12,578 nt of DNA. Origin: JAQCEJ01 sp040881995 (lineage in GTDB: Bacteria > Planctomycetota > Planctomycetia > Planctomycetales > Planctomycetaceae). Shown one piece after another: positions 1 through 6,394 of this stretch. Each line of letters opens with the position of its first letter. Position 1 is the first letter of the stretch. A program made the position numbers and the translations under genes. Location: NCBI GenBank assembly GCA_040881995.1, contig JBBECD010000223.1, forward strand, positions 1 through 12,578, written 5' to 3'. The notes beneath the pieces were generated by a model that searched no databases, was not told where the DNA came from, and was given only the letters and a program-made list of their open reading frames with translations.

Positions 1-50
1 ACGCCTAAAACTGAAGCGACTCTACCCCAAGATTAAAGCCTGACAGAGCA

Positions 51-1508
51 CTAGCTCAGCAGCCCGTGGATCGGGTCGCCGTAGTAGATGTGGTGCGGGC
101 GGTCGACGTCGTCGTACCAGGCGGCGGTGTCCGGCAGGCCGAGGCAGTGATACAGCGTCGCCGCCATATTCTCCGGCTTCTGCGGATCGGACGCCGGATA
201 GCCGCCGATCTTGTCGGTGCTGCCGATGACTCGGCCACCCTGCACGCCGCCGCCGGCGAACCAGACCGTCTGCACCGCTCCCCAGTGATCGCGTCCCGGC
301 AACTTGTAGTGCTGCGGCAGATGACTGATTTTCGGCGTGCGGCCGAATTCACCCGCCATCACGATAAACGTGCTGTCGAGCAGGCCGCTTTCATTCAGAT
401 CGTCGAGCAGTGCGGAAATGGCTCTGTCGGTCGGCGGAAAGAGTTTGTCCTTCAGGTGCGGATACATCTCGCCATGCGTGTCCCACGTTTCGTTGTTTCC
501 GAGATTGACTTGCACGAGGTTCACGCCCGCTTCGACCAGCCGGCGGGCCATCAGCAGCGACCACCCGAACGAGTTGCGTCCGTAACGGTCTTGAATGGCG
601 TCCTCGGCTTTGGTCACGTCGATCGCCTGTTGCACTTTCGAATCGGTCAGCAACGACATGGCGGTCTGGCGGTATCCGTCGAATGATTCGATATTGGCGA
701 AACGATCGAGTTGCCGCCGTTGCTCTTCGACCACGGAGAGCAGACTGCTCCGCCGCCCCAGCCGATCGTGCGTCAAACCTTCCGGCAGCACGAGGCTGGG
801 AGCCTGAAACGTCCGTTTCATCCAATCCGATTCCGGACGATCCTGATGATCGAAGCCGAACTGAGGATACGCCCCGTACGACAGCGAATCGTACGACGAG
901 GCTTCGATAAACCAAGGATCGTGTTGCGCCCCCATCATCCCGCCGAACTGGCCGGGCAGCACGCGGCCGCTGTAATGTACCAGCCGATCGGGCAGTATCG
1001 CCGCCGGGGGAAGATTGTTTCGCGGCGGAACGGTCTTGCCGATGATCGACGCGAGGCTCGGCCAATCGGTCGGTTTGGGCATGCTGCCGTTAAAGCCGGG
1101 CGGCATCATCGTCCGGCCGGTCAGCATCATGTGATGACCTTCCGAGTGCCCGTTCGTCGGATGCGACAACGAGCGCACGATCGACCACATCTCGCTGCGT
1201 TTCGCCAGTTCCGGCAGATGTTCGCAGATTTCCAATCCTGGAGTGCTGGTCTGAATCGGATGAAAGTCGCCGCGGATTTCGGCGGGGGCATTCGGCTTGG
1301 GATCAAAACTCTCGTGCTGCGACAACCCGCCCGAGAGGAAAATATAGATCGCCGCTTTCGCCGTGGCAGGCATGCGGTTCGCGGTCGTCTCGGCCCGCAG
1401 GGCGTGGAGATGGTTCATCCCCAAGCCCACGAGCCCCAGCGCCCCGGCTTGCAGAGCGGTGCGACGAGGCACGACCGGATGCGAACAAGGAAGAGTATTT
1501 GGCATCAT
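51..1508 (-). CDS. DUF1501 domain-containing protein, Tat-exported
   Basis: This is a DUF1501 protein, a family with an alkaline-phosphatase/sulfatase-like fold that is expanded in planctomycetes; its substrate is unknown. From the ATG at 1508 it has 485 residues. A twin-arginine signal (RR at residues 15-16, then a hydrophobic stretch to about 35) predicts Tat export. Family motifs are visible: IFLSGGLSQHESFDPKP (about 56-72, candidate metal ligands H65 and D69), GEFGRTP at 386-392 and GRDHW at 405-409. The frame stays open to a TTG at 1538 and has an ATG at 1520; I prefer 1508 because it puts the RR motif near the N-terminus and avoids a rare start, but the ribosome site is weak (AGGA about 11 bases upstream). 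DUF1501 genes often sit beside DUF1549/DUF1553 cytochrome-type genes. None lies upstream here, and the downstream side is outside the window. The family call is firm; the function is not known. Confidence 0.93.
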   Translation of the reverse strand: MMPNTLPCSHPVVPRRTALQAGALGLVGLGMNHLHALRAETTANRMPATAKAAIYIFLSGGLSQHESFDPKPNAPAEIRGDFHPIQTSTPGLEICEHLPELAKRSEMWSIVRSLSHPTNGHSEGHHMMLTGRTMMPPGFNGSMPKPTDWPSLASIIGKTVPPRNNLPPAAILPDRLVHYSGRVLPGQFGGMMGAQHDPWFIEASSYDSLSYGAYPQFGFDHQDRPESDWMKRTFQAPSLVLPEGLTHDRLGRRSSLLSVVEEQRRQLDRFANIESFDGYRQTAMSLLTDSKVQQAIDVTKAEDAIQDRYGRNSFGWSLLMARRLVEAGVNLVQVNLGNNETWDTHGEMYPHLKDKLFPPTDRAISALLDDLNESGLLDSTFIVMAGEFGRTPKISHLPQHYKLPGRDHWGAVQTVWFAGGGVQGGRVIGSTDKIGGYPASDPQKPENMAATLYHCLGLPDTAAWYDDVDRPHHIYYGDPIHGLLS

Positions 1509-1573
1509 GATACGTCTCATCCTGAAAGAGCCACACAAATCCCGCCCGTTTTCGGCCGGGACGCTCGCTATTC

Positions 1574-1602
1574 AGTTTAGCTCAGTATTAGATCGACATC
1601 AA
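1574..1602 (-). promoter_or_regulatory. Candidate sigma70 promoter of the left DUF1501 gene
   Basis: On the minus strand, TTGATG (1597-1602) is followed after 17 bases by TAAACT (1574-1579). Each hexamer matches consensus at four of six positions. Transcription would start near 1567, about 60 bases before the ATG at 1508. The predicted leader contains a GC-rich imperfect hairpin with an AAAA loop at 1541-1560. The call rests only on hexamer match and spacing. Confidence 0.35.
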
Positions 1603-1701
1603 TTCATACGTGAGTTTACCATTCCAGGGATCAGTTCGCAAGATGCGACCTGTGTGGAAGTTATGTGATCTTCAATGGGTAGCGATTTAAAAGACATCGT
1701 C

Positions 1702-1730
1702 TTGACATGTGTCGACTGTTTGCGTCTAAT
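1702..1730 (+). promoter_or_regulatory. Strong sigma70-type promoter of the antitoxin-like operon
   Basis: A perfect -35 hexamer TTGACA (1702-1707) is followed after exactly 17 bases by TCTAAT (1725-1730), five of six matches to the -10 consensus. Transcription would start near 1737, giving a leader of about 40 bases before the ATG at 1776. A 5-bp inverted repeat, AAGAC-ATC-GTCTT (1691-1703), overlaps the -35 box. Type II antitoxins commonly bind such repeats to repress their own operon; that role is inferred here. Confidence 0.7.
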
Positions 1731-1775
1731 ATCTTGGAGATATGCGCAGACGGTTTTGCTCAGGAGGAAAAGTGA

Positions 1776-1994
1776 ATGACTCAATTACTCGATAAAGCAC
1801 TCGCCGAGGTGCAGAAACTGCCAACATCCGATCAAGACGCAATTGCGGCGATCATCCTGAATGAAATCGCGGACGAGCGTCAGTGGGACGAAGCGTTTGC
1901 GCAATCGCAAGACCAACTCGGGCGATTGGCCGAACATGTGCGTCAGCAGATCGCGTCGGGTAAATTTCGCACGATGGGGATCGACGAACTTTGA
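1776..1994 (+). CDS. Small antitoxin-like protein of a ParE/RelE-type toxin-antitoxin pair
   Basis: This 72-residue acidic protein resembles the short 'LLDKALAEVQKLPTSDQDAIAAIILNE' proteins encoded just before ParE/RelE-like toxins in cyanobacteria, planctomycetes and others. It is mostly predicted helix, with an amphipathic N-terminal half and a C-terminal tail ending in GIDEL; such tails often wrap the toxin. I see no clear DNA-binding domain. The start is well supported by AGGAGG at 1762-1767, 8 bases before the ATG. Its TGA overlaps the TTG start of the next frame by four bases (TTGA, 1991-1994), an arrangement typical of translationally coupled toxin-antitoxin pairs. The antitoxin role is inferred from family resemblance and gene order. 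Its toxin partner appears truncated, so it may be an orphan antitoxin. Confidence 0.75.
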   Translation: MTQLLDKALAEVQKLPTSDQDAIAAIILNEIADERQWDEAFAQSQDQLGRLAEHVRQQIASGKFRTMGIDEL

Positions 1995-2245
1995 ATTCGC
2001 GTGTCACTGAGGAATTTCTGGCGTTCTTTGCCGGGCTACCCGAATCCGTCAAAGTCCAAGCGTGGAGAGCCTATCAGATGTGGCGTCAGAATCCATCACA
2101 TCCGGGACTGCGGTTCAAAAAGGTGCATCCACGAGAACCAATCTACTCGGCTCGAGTCGGTGTCGGGTGGCGAGTTCTCGGCCTGATGGAAGGAGTCACA
2201 TTAAATTTTGCCAACGCTCTCCGATTCAACAGAGATAATAAAAGC
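1991..2245 (+). pseudogene. C-terminally truncated ParE/RelE-like toxin remnant
   Basis: The segment follows a ParE/RelE-like toxin up to the GLMEGVTL stretch, ending near 2203. Related toxins then continue with a conserved aromatic strand (roughly WFWIGSHxEYD) and stop after about 90 residues. Here the sequence changes to NFANALRFNRDNKS and runs without a stop into DUF4256. I looked for the lost strand in the other two forward frames just after 2200 and did not find it, so a deletion or recombination near 2203-2206 fits better than a simple frameshift. Loss of that strand would probably inactivate the toxin; this is an inference from the fold, not something the sequence proves. Confidence 0.6.
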
Positions 2246-2821
2246 ATGAAAACCACGAATAGCAATAAAAAGAAGCTGTCACCGGCACAACGTGAAGAAC
2301 TCCTCGAAGCATTGAAAGCCCGTTTCGAGAAAAACATGAACCGTCATAAAGGACTTGAATGGGCTAAGGTACAAGCCAGGCTCGATGCGAATCCTGACAA
2401 TTTGTGGTCGCTCAACGAAATGGAAAAAAGCGGCGGTGAGCCGGATGTCGTCGGTCACGACAAAAAGGGAGACGAATACATTTTTATGGATTGCTCAGCA
2501 GAAAGTCCGAATGGCCGACGAAGCGTTTGTTACGACCGTGAAGGTCTTGAATCGAGAAAAGAACACAAACCGGAAAACAACGCGATCGACATGGCCGCCG
2601 CCATGGGCATTGAGCTTTTAACGGAAGAACAATATCGAGAGCTGCAGAAACTTGGAGATTTCGATACGAAGACGTCGAGCTGGGTGAAAACACCTGCCGA
2701 GATTCGAGAACTCGGCGGCGCACTCTTTTGTGATCGCCGCTTCGACCATGTCTTCGTGTATCACAACGGTGCGGAATCTTACTATGCCGCCAGGGGGTTC
2801 CGTGGCTCGCTGAGGGTCTAG
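1991..2821 (+). CDS. In-frame fusion: truncated ParE/RelE-like toxin plus DUF4256 protein
   Basis: The frame is open for 276 codons and joins two unrelated parts. Residues 1 to about 71 match the start of a ParE/RelE-like toxin (VTEEFLAFFAGLPES, then LRFKKVHP, YSARVGVGWRVLGLMEG). Residues 86-276 are a complete DUF4256 protein with conserved stretches GLEWAKVQARLDANP, GEPDVVG, FMDCSAESPNGRRSVCYD, HKPENNAIDMA and VYHNGAESYYAARGFRGSLRV. DUF4256 has no known function; the domain is usually a free-standing protein of about 185 residues. An ATG at 2246 (codon 86) would give a normal 191-residue DUF4256 protein, but it has only a weak upstream AG-rich stretch. Translation could enter by coupling at the TTG (1991) overlapping the antitoxin stop, or at 2246. 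The DUF4256 call is firm. Whether the fused 276-residue product exists is open. Confidence 0.8.
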   Translation: MNSRVTEEFLAFFAGLPESVKVQAWRAYQMWRQNPSHPGLRFKKVHPREPIYSARVGVGWRVLGLMEGVTLNFANALRFNRDNKSMKTTNSNKKKLSPAQREELLEALKARFEKNMNRHKGLEWAKVQARLDANPDNLWSLNEMEKSGGEPDVVGHDKKGDEYIFMDCSAESPNGRRSVCYDREGLESRKEHKPENNAIDMAAAMGIELLTEEQYRELQKLGDFDTKTSSWVKTPAEIRELGGALFCDRRFDHVFVYHNGAESYYAARGFRGSLRV

Positions 2822-2922
2822 GTTTTGCACAGACAGCTAAATTTGAATCGAGAACGGCGGGTGCACTCTCCGCCAGTGTGCCTTTTGGGATTGTCTTGCC
2901 GAGTTGATGGAAGAAGCGACGT

Positions 2923-3645
2923 TTATTTCCTCTTCCTAATCCGCAGGATCTGAAACGCCCCGTGTCCAAATTCTTTCTGACGTTCTCCCCGTTCGTCGAT
3001 CACTTGCGTGTCAAGGCCATGCTCTCGGGCCAGCGCGACGAAGGGAAGAGATTTCTCCCTCCCCGGGTCGCCGATCCAGCAGGTTCCGGTTTCCGTCAGC
3101 ATTTGTTTCAAGAAATCGACGATCGGCTGGTGATGACGCTGCTCGTAGAGGACTTCACACGCCACGATTCGCTCGCATTGAAACGGCGGGGGCTCGCGCC
3201 AGTCGTGGACGAGGCCGCGGCACGCATCGAAACCGTTGCTGCGGGCGTTGTGCATGGCGACCTGCACCGGTTCCGCGCGGTAATCGCTGAAGATCACTTC
3301 GCCTCCCGCCGCGAGCACACCGAGTCCCACCAGTCCCACGCCGCAGCCGAATTCGAGCACGGGCGTTCGCACGGCGACGTTGTTGACCTCTTGCTGGTAG
3401 GCGAACTCGGCCATTTTGAGCGACGCCGGCCAGAGATAGGCCCAGTACGGCATGTAATCGTCCAGCCGGTTTTCTTCGAGGACGCGGCGATCATCGAGAA
3501 ACGCATCGGGGAGAGCGGGCAACGTGAGTTGCAGCTTTCGCGGACCGACGGCGATCTCCTGCGCCCCCCATCCGCCGGGAATGTCGGGGAGTCCCGCGCA
3601 CGCCGGCAACCAGGGTTGATGTTCGTCGAGGAGAAAAATGGTCAT
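2923..3645 (-). CDS. Class I SAM-dependent methyltransferase, METTL/Methyltransf_16-like
   Basis: This 240-residue protein has a Rossmann methyltransferase core. Motif I, VLEFGCGVGLVGLGV (96-110), binds S-adenosylmethionine. The acidic residue ending strand 2 is D121 in VIFSDYR. A motif IV-like segment, VACEVLYE, lies at 161-168. The N-terminal DYMPYWAYLWPASLKMAEF (63-81) before motif I is typical of the Methyltransf_16 (PF10294) group, whose eukaryotic members methylate lysines in proteins; bacterial substrates are mostly unknown. No signal peptide is visible, so it is probably cytoplasmic. The ATG at 3643-3645 has only a weak GGAA-type ribosome site upstream. It lies downstream of the membrane-protein gene on the same strand, separated by about 160 bases that hold a strong inverted repeat, so co-transcription is uncertain. 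It converges with the DUF4256 gene. Confidence 0.88.
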   Translation of the reverse strand: MTIFLLDEHQPWLPACAGLPDIPGGWGAQEIAVGPRKLQLTLPALPDAFLDDRRVLEENRLDDYMPYWAYLWPASLKMAEFAYQQEVNNVAVRTPVLEFGCGVGLVGLGVLAAGGEVIFSDYRAEPVQVAMHNARSNGFDACRGLVHDWREPPPFQCERIVACEVLYEQRHHQPIVDFLKQMLTETGTCWIGDPGREKSLPFVALAREHGLDTQVIDERGERQKEFGHGAFQILRIRKRK

Positions 3646-3705
3646 TGATGATTCCGTCTTCGGGAAGTTGTTAACGCGGATTATTCATGACCTCATACTA
3701 GCCCG

Positions 3706-3750
3706 AAGCGCAAGCGAGGGACAGCACACGAGTGACCCTCGCTTGCGCTT
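3706..3750. repeat. Perfect 15-bp inverted repeat, planctomycete-type dispersed element
   Basis: Arms at 3706-3720 (AAGCGCAAGCGAGGG) and 3736-3750 are exact reverse complements around a 15-base loop. The flank CTAGCCCG at 3699-3705 extends the look of a familiar planctomycete intergenic motif ('CCCTCGCTTGCGCTTCGGGCTAG' type, from memory). It lies between two minus-strand genes and could act as a hairpin in the transcript. There is no T-run directly after it on the minus strand, so a classical terminator is not supported. Confidence 0.75.
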
Positions 3751-3804
3751 TGAAGTTGCGCCATTTTTTCATCGCCCATCTTTTTTGCAGCGGGCGCCGC
3801 CGGC

Positions 3805-5586
3805 TCACCCCAATGGAGGTTGCATGTCGATCTCATCCGTCAGCGGTCGCCCCGATCGCGGGCGCAGCCAGTTGGCTTTGTGAGCGCTGATCAAGAAACC
3901 GATGATGAGCGCCGCGATGCTCCACGAAAATGCCATCACCGCGGGCCGGCTTAACGATGCCGACGCCGCGTGAAACATCCAGGCCGCTCCGCCGTAGGCG
4001 CCGAACAGCGAAATCACCGAAAACGCGGCGAGATACCACCAGTCGCGCCAAAAGCGGGCGATGATCAACGATAACGTCGCCATCCCTCCGACATACGAGA
4101 TGCGCCACGACATGGGTATGTCCGCCGCCGTTGCGGCGTTAAACGCCGCCATCGCCGCGAAGGGAATCAGAATCGCAGCGACGGCTCGCAATACGCGGGC
4201 GAATTCGTCGCGAAACGCGAGACCGATCGCCAGCCATGCCAGCCACAGCGAATGATAACTGAGCAAATTGCGATAGGCGAAGAGCGGCGTCATCGGCAGG
4301 AAATACCATAACCCGATCGCCCCCGCCAGGGCTCCCATGCTGCACCACAACGACGATCGTTGCATGAGGCCGCGCATCACGAGGACGAGACCGACCACGC
4401 CGAACGGCCACGGTTGCGGCGCGGTCAGCGATCGCGAGTCGATGGTTTCGGGACCGACGATCGACAGTAACAGCACCAGCGCCGTCAAACCGAGCCCTGC
4501 GAACGGCAGGCGTCGCGTCCACGCCAACGCGTAAAAACCGATCAAGGCGCACGCCGTCAACCAGAGCGGCGAACCGATCGTCTCCGTGACGGCGAACAGA
4601 AATCGCCGTTGCACCATCCCGTGGCTTTGCAACAACGAGAGCAACAACAACGCCGGTGCGGCGATCATAATGCCGCGGAGCAACCGTTTGCTGCCGGTCG
4701 CAACACCGACTTCCTTCAGCAGCATCAGGCACGCGAGTCCCAACGGCACCAGAAAATAGGGCGCCCAGATCGTATCGAAGTTGATCGATTTTCCGCTGAG
4801 CTCGTATCGCCAGATCGGTCCGGTGGGGCCGAACGTCATGCACAGCGCATACGAGCGAAATGCGACGACCGCCGCGATCACGCCGAACCCGATGCCGGGA
4901 AACCAGGGCCAGGGCCACGGCGTGCCGTTCGCGGAGTTGTAAGCGGCGCCGCCGCGGACAGCGGGAATCAGACACAGAAACAGGACTGCCGAGATCACCG
5001 GAAACGCCAGCAGCGACCATTCGAGAATCGCCGAATCGCGCGGATGAATCTCCGGTGCATACCACCACGGGGCGACGTAGAACAGCGCGAGCATCAAGTG
5101 ATACGGCAGACGGTAGCCCCACGCCAACCGGATGCGCGTCCCCAGGAACACCAGCTCGGAGACGATCGCCGAGAACAGGAAACCGCCGGCCAACAGCGCC
5201 GTCCCCGCCGAGTACGATGACGTCGTGTTAAACAGATCGTCGGCACTCACGGAGACGGCCAGAAACAGGAGCAGCAGGATCACGAAAATCGACCGCGCGT
5301 CTTCCCAGACTTTTCCCTTGCGCACAATCAATACGACGATTCCCGCGAGCACGAGCGTGTACGCCGCCAGCACCCCCATCATCAACCAGGTGTTGATGCT
5401 GCCGATTTCGAGCGTGCCGTAACCGGACCGGACGGCGTAGATCATCAAGAACGCACTGATGACATAAAACGGATTGTGATTATAAATGTACCGCAAAAAC
5501 GACGGGTTCGGGTTTGATGCGGATGCGGGTGCGGGTGCGGAATGGTCGGGGAGCGGAGCATCGGACGTATTCGCGGACGTCGACAT
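3805..5586 (-). CDS. Polytopic membrane protein of unknown function, about 18 helices
   Basis: I do not recognise the family. From the ATG at 5586 it has 593 residues. The first roughly 30 are polar and rich in Ala, Pro and Ser (probably cytosolic or disordered). About 18 hydrophobic segments follow, starting near YVISAFLMIYAV (about 41-52), and a 25-residue polar tail with RPRSGRP closes the protein. Several loops carry aromatic-rich motifs (VAPWWYAP, GTPWPWPWFPG, GLWYFLP). No catalytic signature, ATP-binding site or known transporter motif is visible. The start is chosen at 5586 because AGGAG sits 6 bases upstream; the frame extends to 5619 without a better site. It sits between mntR (upstream) and the methyltransferase (downstream) on the same strand, with gaps of about 160 bases each side, so an operon is not evident. 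Coding confidence is high; function is unknown. Confidence 0.88.
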   Translation of the reverse strand: MSTSANTSDAPLPDHSAPAPASASNPNPSFLRYIYNHNPFYVISAFLMIYAVRSGYGTLEIGSINTWLMMGVLAAYTLVLAGIVVLIVRKGKVWEDARSIFVILLLLFLAVSVSADDLFNTTSSYSAGTALLAGGFLFSAIVSELVFLGTRIRLAWGYRLPYHLMLALFYVAPWWYAPEIHPRDSAILEWSLLAFPVISAVLFLCLIPAVRGGAAYNSANGTPWPWPWFPGIGFGVIAAVVAFRSYALCMTFGPTGPIWRYELSGKSINFDTIWAPYFLVPLGLACLMLLKEVGVATGSKRLLRGIMIAAPALLLLSLLQSHGMVQRRFLFAVTETIGSPLWLTACALIGFYALAWTRRLPFAGLGLTALVLLLSIVGPETIDSRSLTAPQPWPFGVVGLVLVMRGLMQRSSLWCSMGALAGAIGLWYFLPMTPLFAYRNLLSYHSLWLAWLAIGLAFRDEFARVLRAVAAILIPFAAMAAFNAATAADIPMSWRISYVGGMATLSLIIARFWRDWWYLAAFSVISLFGAYGGAAWMFHAASASLSRPAVMAFSWSIAALIIGFLISAHKANWLRPRSGRPLTDEIDMQPPLG

Positions 5587-5720
5587 GTCGGTCTCCTGGA
5601 AGTGAGGTGTCGGAGACATTCCCGGAATCGGGAGTTGAAAAGAACGGCTGTGTCTTGTTACGACATCCGTTGATGCGTCGTTGGAAAAATCCTGAGATTC
5701 GCAAAACCCGAGCCGTCGCC

Positions 5721-5754
5721 GGTCCGTCGGAGTACAGGCTTCAAGCTGCGACGT
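5721..5754. repeat. Probable dispersed intergenic repeat downstream of mntR
   Basis: The stretch reading GGTCCGTCGGAGTACAGGCT and onward resembles the 'AGGCTGAAGCCTGTACTCCGACGG' type of intergenic repeat that I recall from planctomycete genomes. It contains an imperfect small hairpin around AGGCTTCAAGCTG. It ends right at the mntR stop codon (5755-5757). Assignment is from memory of the motif, not from a second copy in this window. Confidence 0.35.
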
Positions 5755-6201
5755 TCATTTCCCCGGCTTCTCCACGAACCGCTGCATCGCGCGCAGCGTT
5801 TCTTCGCTGACGTGGTGCTCGATCCCCTCGGCGTCGATGTTCGCCGTCTGCTCGCGGATGCCGAGTGTAATCAGGAATCTCAGCACGATTTCATGCCGTT
5901 GCCGCGACGCCCGGGCGAGCATCCGTCCCGCTTCGGTCAGTTCCACCGGGCCGTACGGTTGCGTCGTCACCCAGCCGTCTCGTTTCAGCCGGGCGACCGT
6001 GCGGTTGACGGTGACGTGACTGACGGCGAATCGGGCCGCCAGATCGGTCACGCGGCAAATTTCTTGCGCTTGCAGCAGTTCGTCGATCGCCTCGACGTAA
6101 TCCTCGGCGAGTTCTGTCGCATGGTCGCGGCGCGTGCGAACGTGCCGATTCGTGCTGATCTTTTTGACGCCGGTTTTCGCCGTCGGTTTCGATTTGGTCA
6201 T
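5755..6201 (-). CDS. mntR: Manganese-responsive transcriptional regulator MntR (DtxR family)
   Basis: This 148-residue protein closely resembles the E. coli-type MntR. MntR is a dimeric DNA-binding protein that senses Mn(II) and typically represses manganese uptake genes and activates or derepresses efflux. A winged helix-turn-helix spans about 48-88 (VTDLAARFAVSHVTVNRTVARLKRDGW). All residues aligned with the metal ligands of Bacillus subtilis MntR are present: D34 and E37 in EDYVEAI, H103 in QRHE, and E125, E128, H129 in DAEGIEHHVSEET. There is no SH3-like third domain, as expected for MntR and unlike DtxR/IdeR. The N-terminus is a basic 25-residue extension. The ATG at 6201 starts this homologous region; the open frame continues upstream to 6354, but that part is proline-rich, unlike the family, and runs into the operator repeats. 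No mntH, mntP or Mn ABC gene lies in the window. Confidence 0.9.
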   Translation of the reverse strand: MTKSKPTAKTGVKKISTNRHVRTRRDHATELAEDYVEAIDELLQAQEICRVTDLAARFAVSHVTVNRTVARLKRDGWVTTQPYGPVELTEAGRMLARASRQRHEIVLRFLITLGIREQTANIDAEGIEHHVSEETLRAMQRFVEKPGK

Positions 6202-6309
6202 GCGAACTCCTGCCGGCGTCGGGGCGGGGGAGGGGACGATGCAAACGAGCCCCCGACGGTCCGGAAGGAGGATTATTCCAAAATCGCCGGCGAGATGCCA
6301 TAAATCCCC

Positions 6310-6338
6310 TTGATCAAAAATGTAGCCTATGCTACATT
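6310..6338 (+). promoter_or_regulatory. Candidate promoter of the DUF1559 gene, overlapping operator 1
   Basis: TTGATC (6310-6315) and TACATT (6333-6338) are 17 bases apart, each with four of six consensus matches. The first operator palindrome (6318-6339) fills the spacer and covers the -10 box, so a bound regulator would block polymerase. Transcription would start near 6345. The call is based on spacing and overlap only. Confidence 0.35.
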
Positions 6339-6365
6339 TCTTCTGTTGTAGCATAGGCTACATTT
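6318..6365. promoter_or_regulatory. Paired MntR/DtxR-type operator palindromes
   Basis: Two near-palindromic boxes lie head to head. Box 1 has 9-bp arms, AAATGTAGC-CTAT-GCTACATTT (6318-6339). Box 2 is TGTAGC-ATAG-GCTACA (6347-6362). Moreover, 6318-6336 and 6347-6365 are perfect 19-bp reverse complements of each other, separated by 10 bases. The TAGC-N4-GCTA core matches the general form of MntR/DtxR-family sites, such as the E. coli MntR box with ATAGC-N4-GCTAT. The boxes lie 117-164 bases upstream of the mntR start and 30-77 bases upstream of the divergent DUF1559 start. The sequence structure is certain; binding by the adjacent MntR is a strong inference. Confidence 0.8.
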
Positions 6366-6394
6366 CCGTCGACCACGAGAAGAGGACGCCGCCG

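Noticed and set aside
711..1580. 289-codon plus-strand frame opposite the left DUF1501 gene
   Set aside because: Arg/His-rich antisense shadow of a gene with firm family motifs.
1567..1581. GCTA-N7-TAGC inverted repeat near the left DUF1501 promoter as another MntR box
   Set aside because: Only 4-bp arms and a 7-base spacer, unlike the 4-base spacer of the two operators; chance occurrence is likely.
2856..2878. Possible terminator between the convergent DUF4256 and methyltransferase genes
   Set aside because: The stems (GGCGG/CCGCC, CACT/AGTG) are only 4-5 bp, compete with each other, and are not followed by a convincing T-run on either strand.
2962..3648. 228-codon plus-strand frame opposite the methyltransferase
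   Set aside because: No recognisable domain; the minus strand carries the SAM-binding motif in order.
4139..5122. 327-codon minus-strand frame inside the membrane-protein gene
   Set aside because: It is a frame-shifted shadow with Arg-rich, low-hydrophobicity content. The overlapping frame has regular membrane segments and a good ribosome site.
6202..6354. N-terminal extension of MntR back to 6354
   Set aside because: It would place the start inside the operator palindrome and add a stretch unlike any MntR. The ATG at 6201 fits the family.
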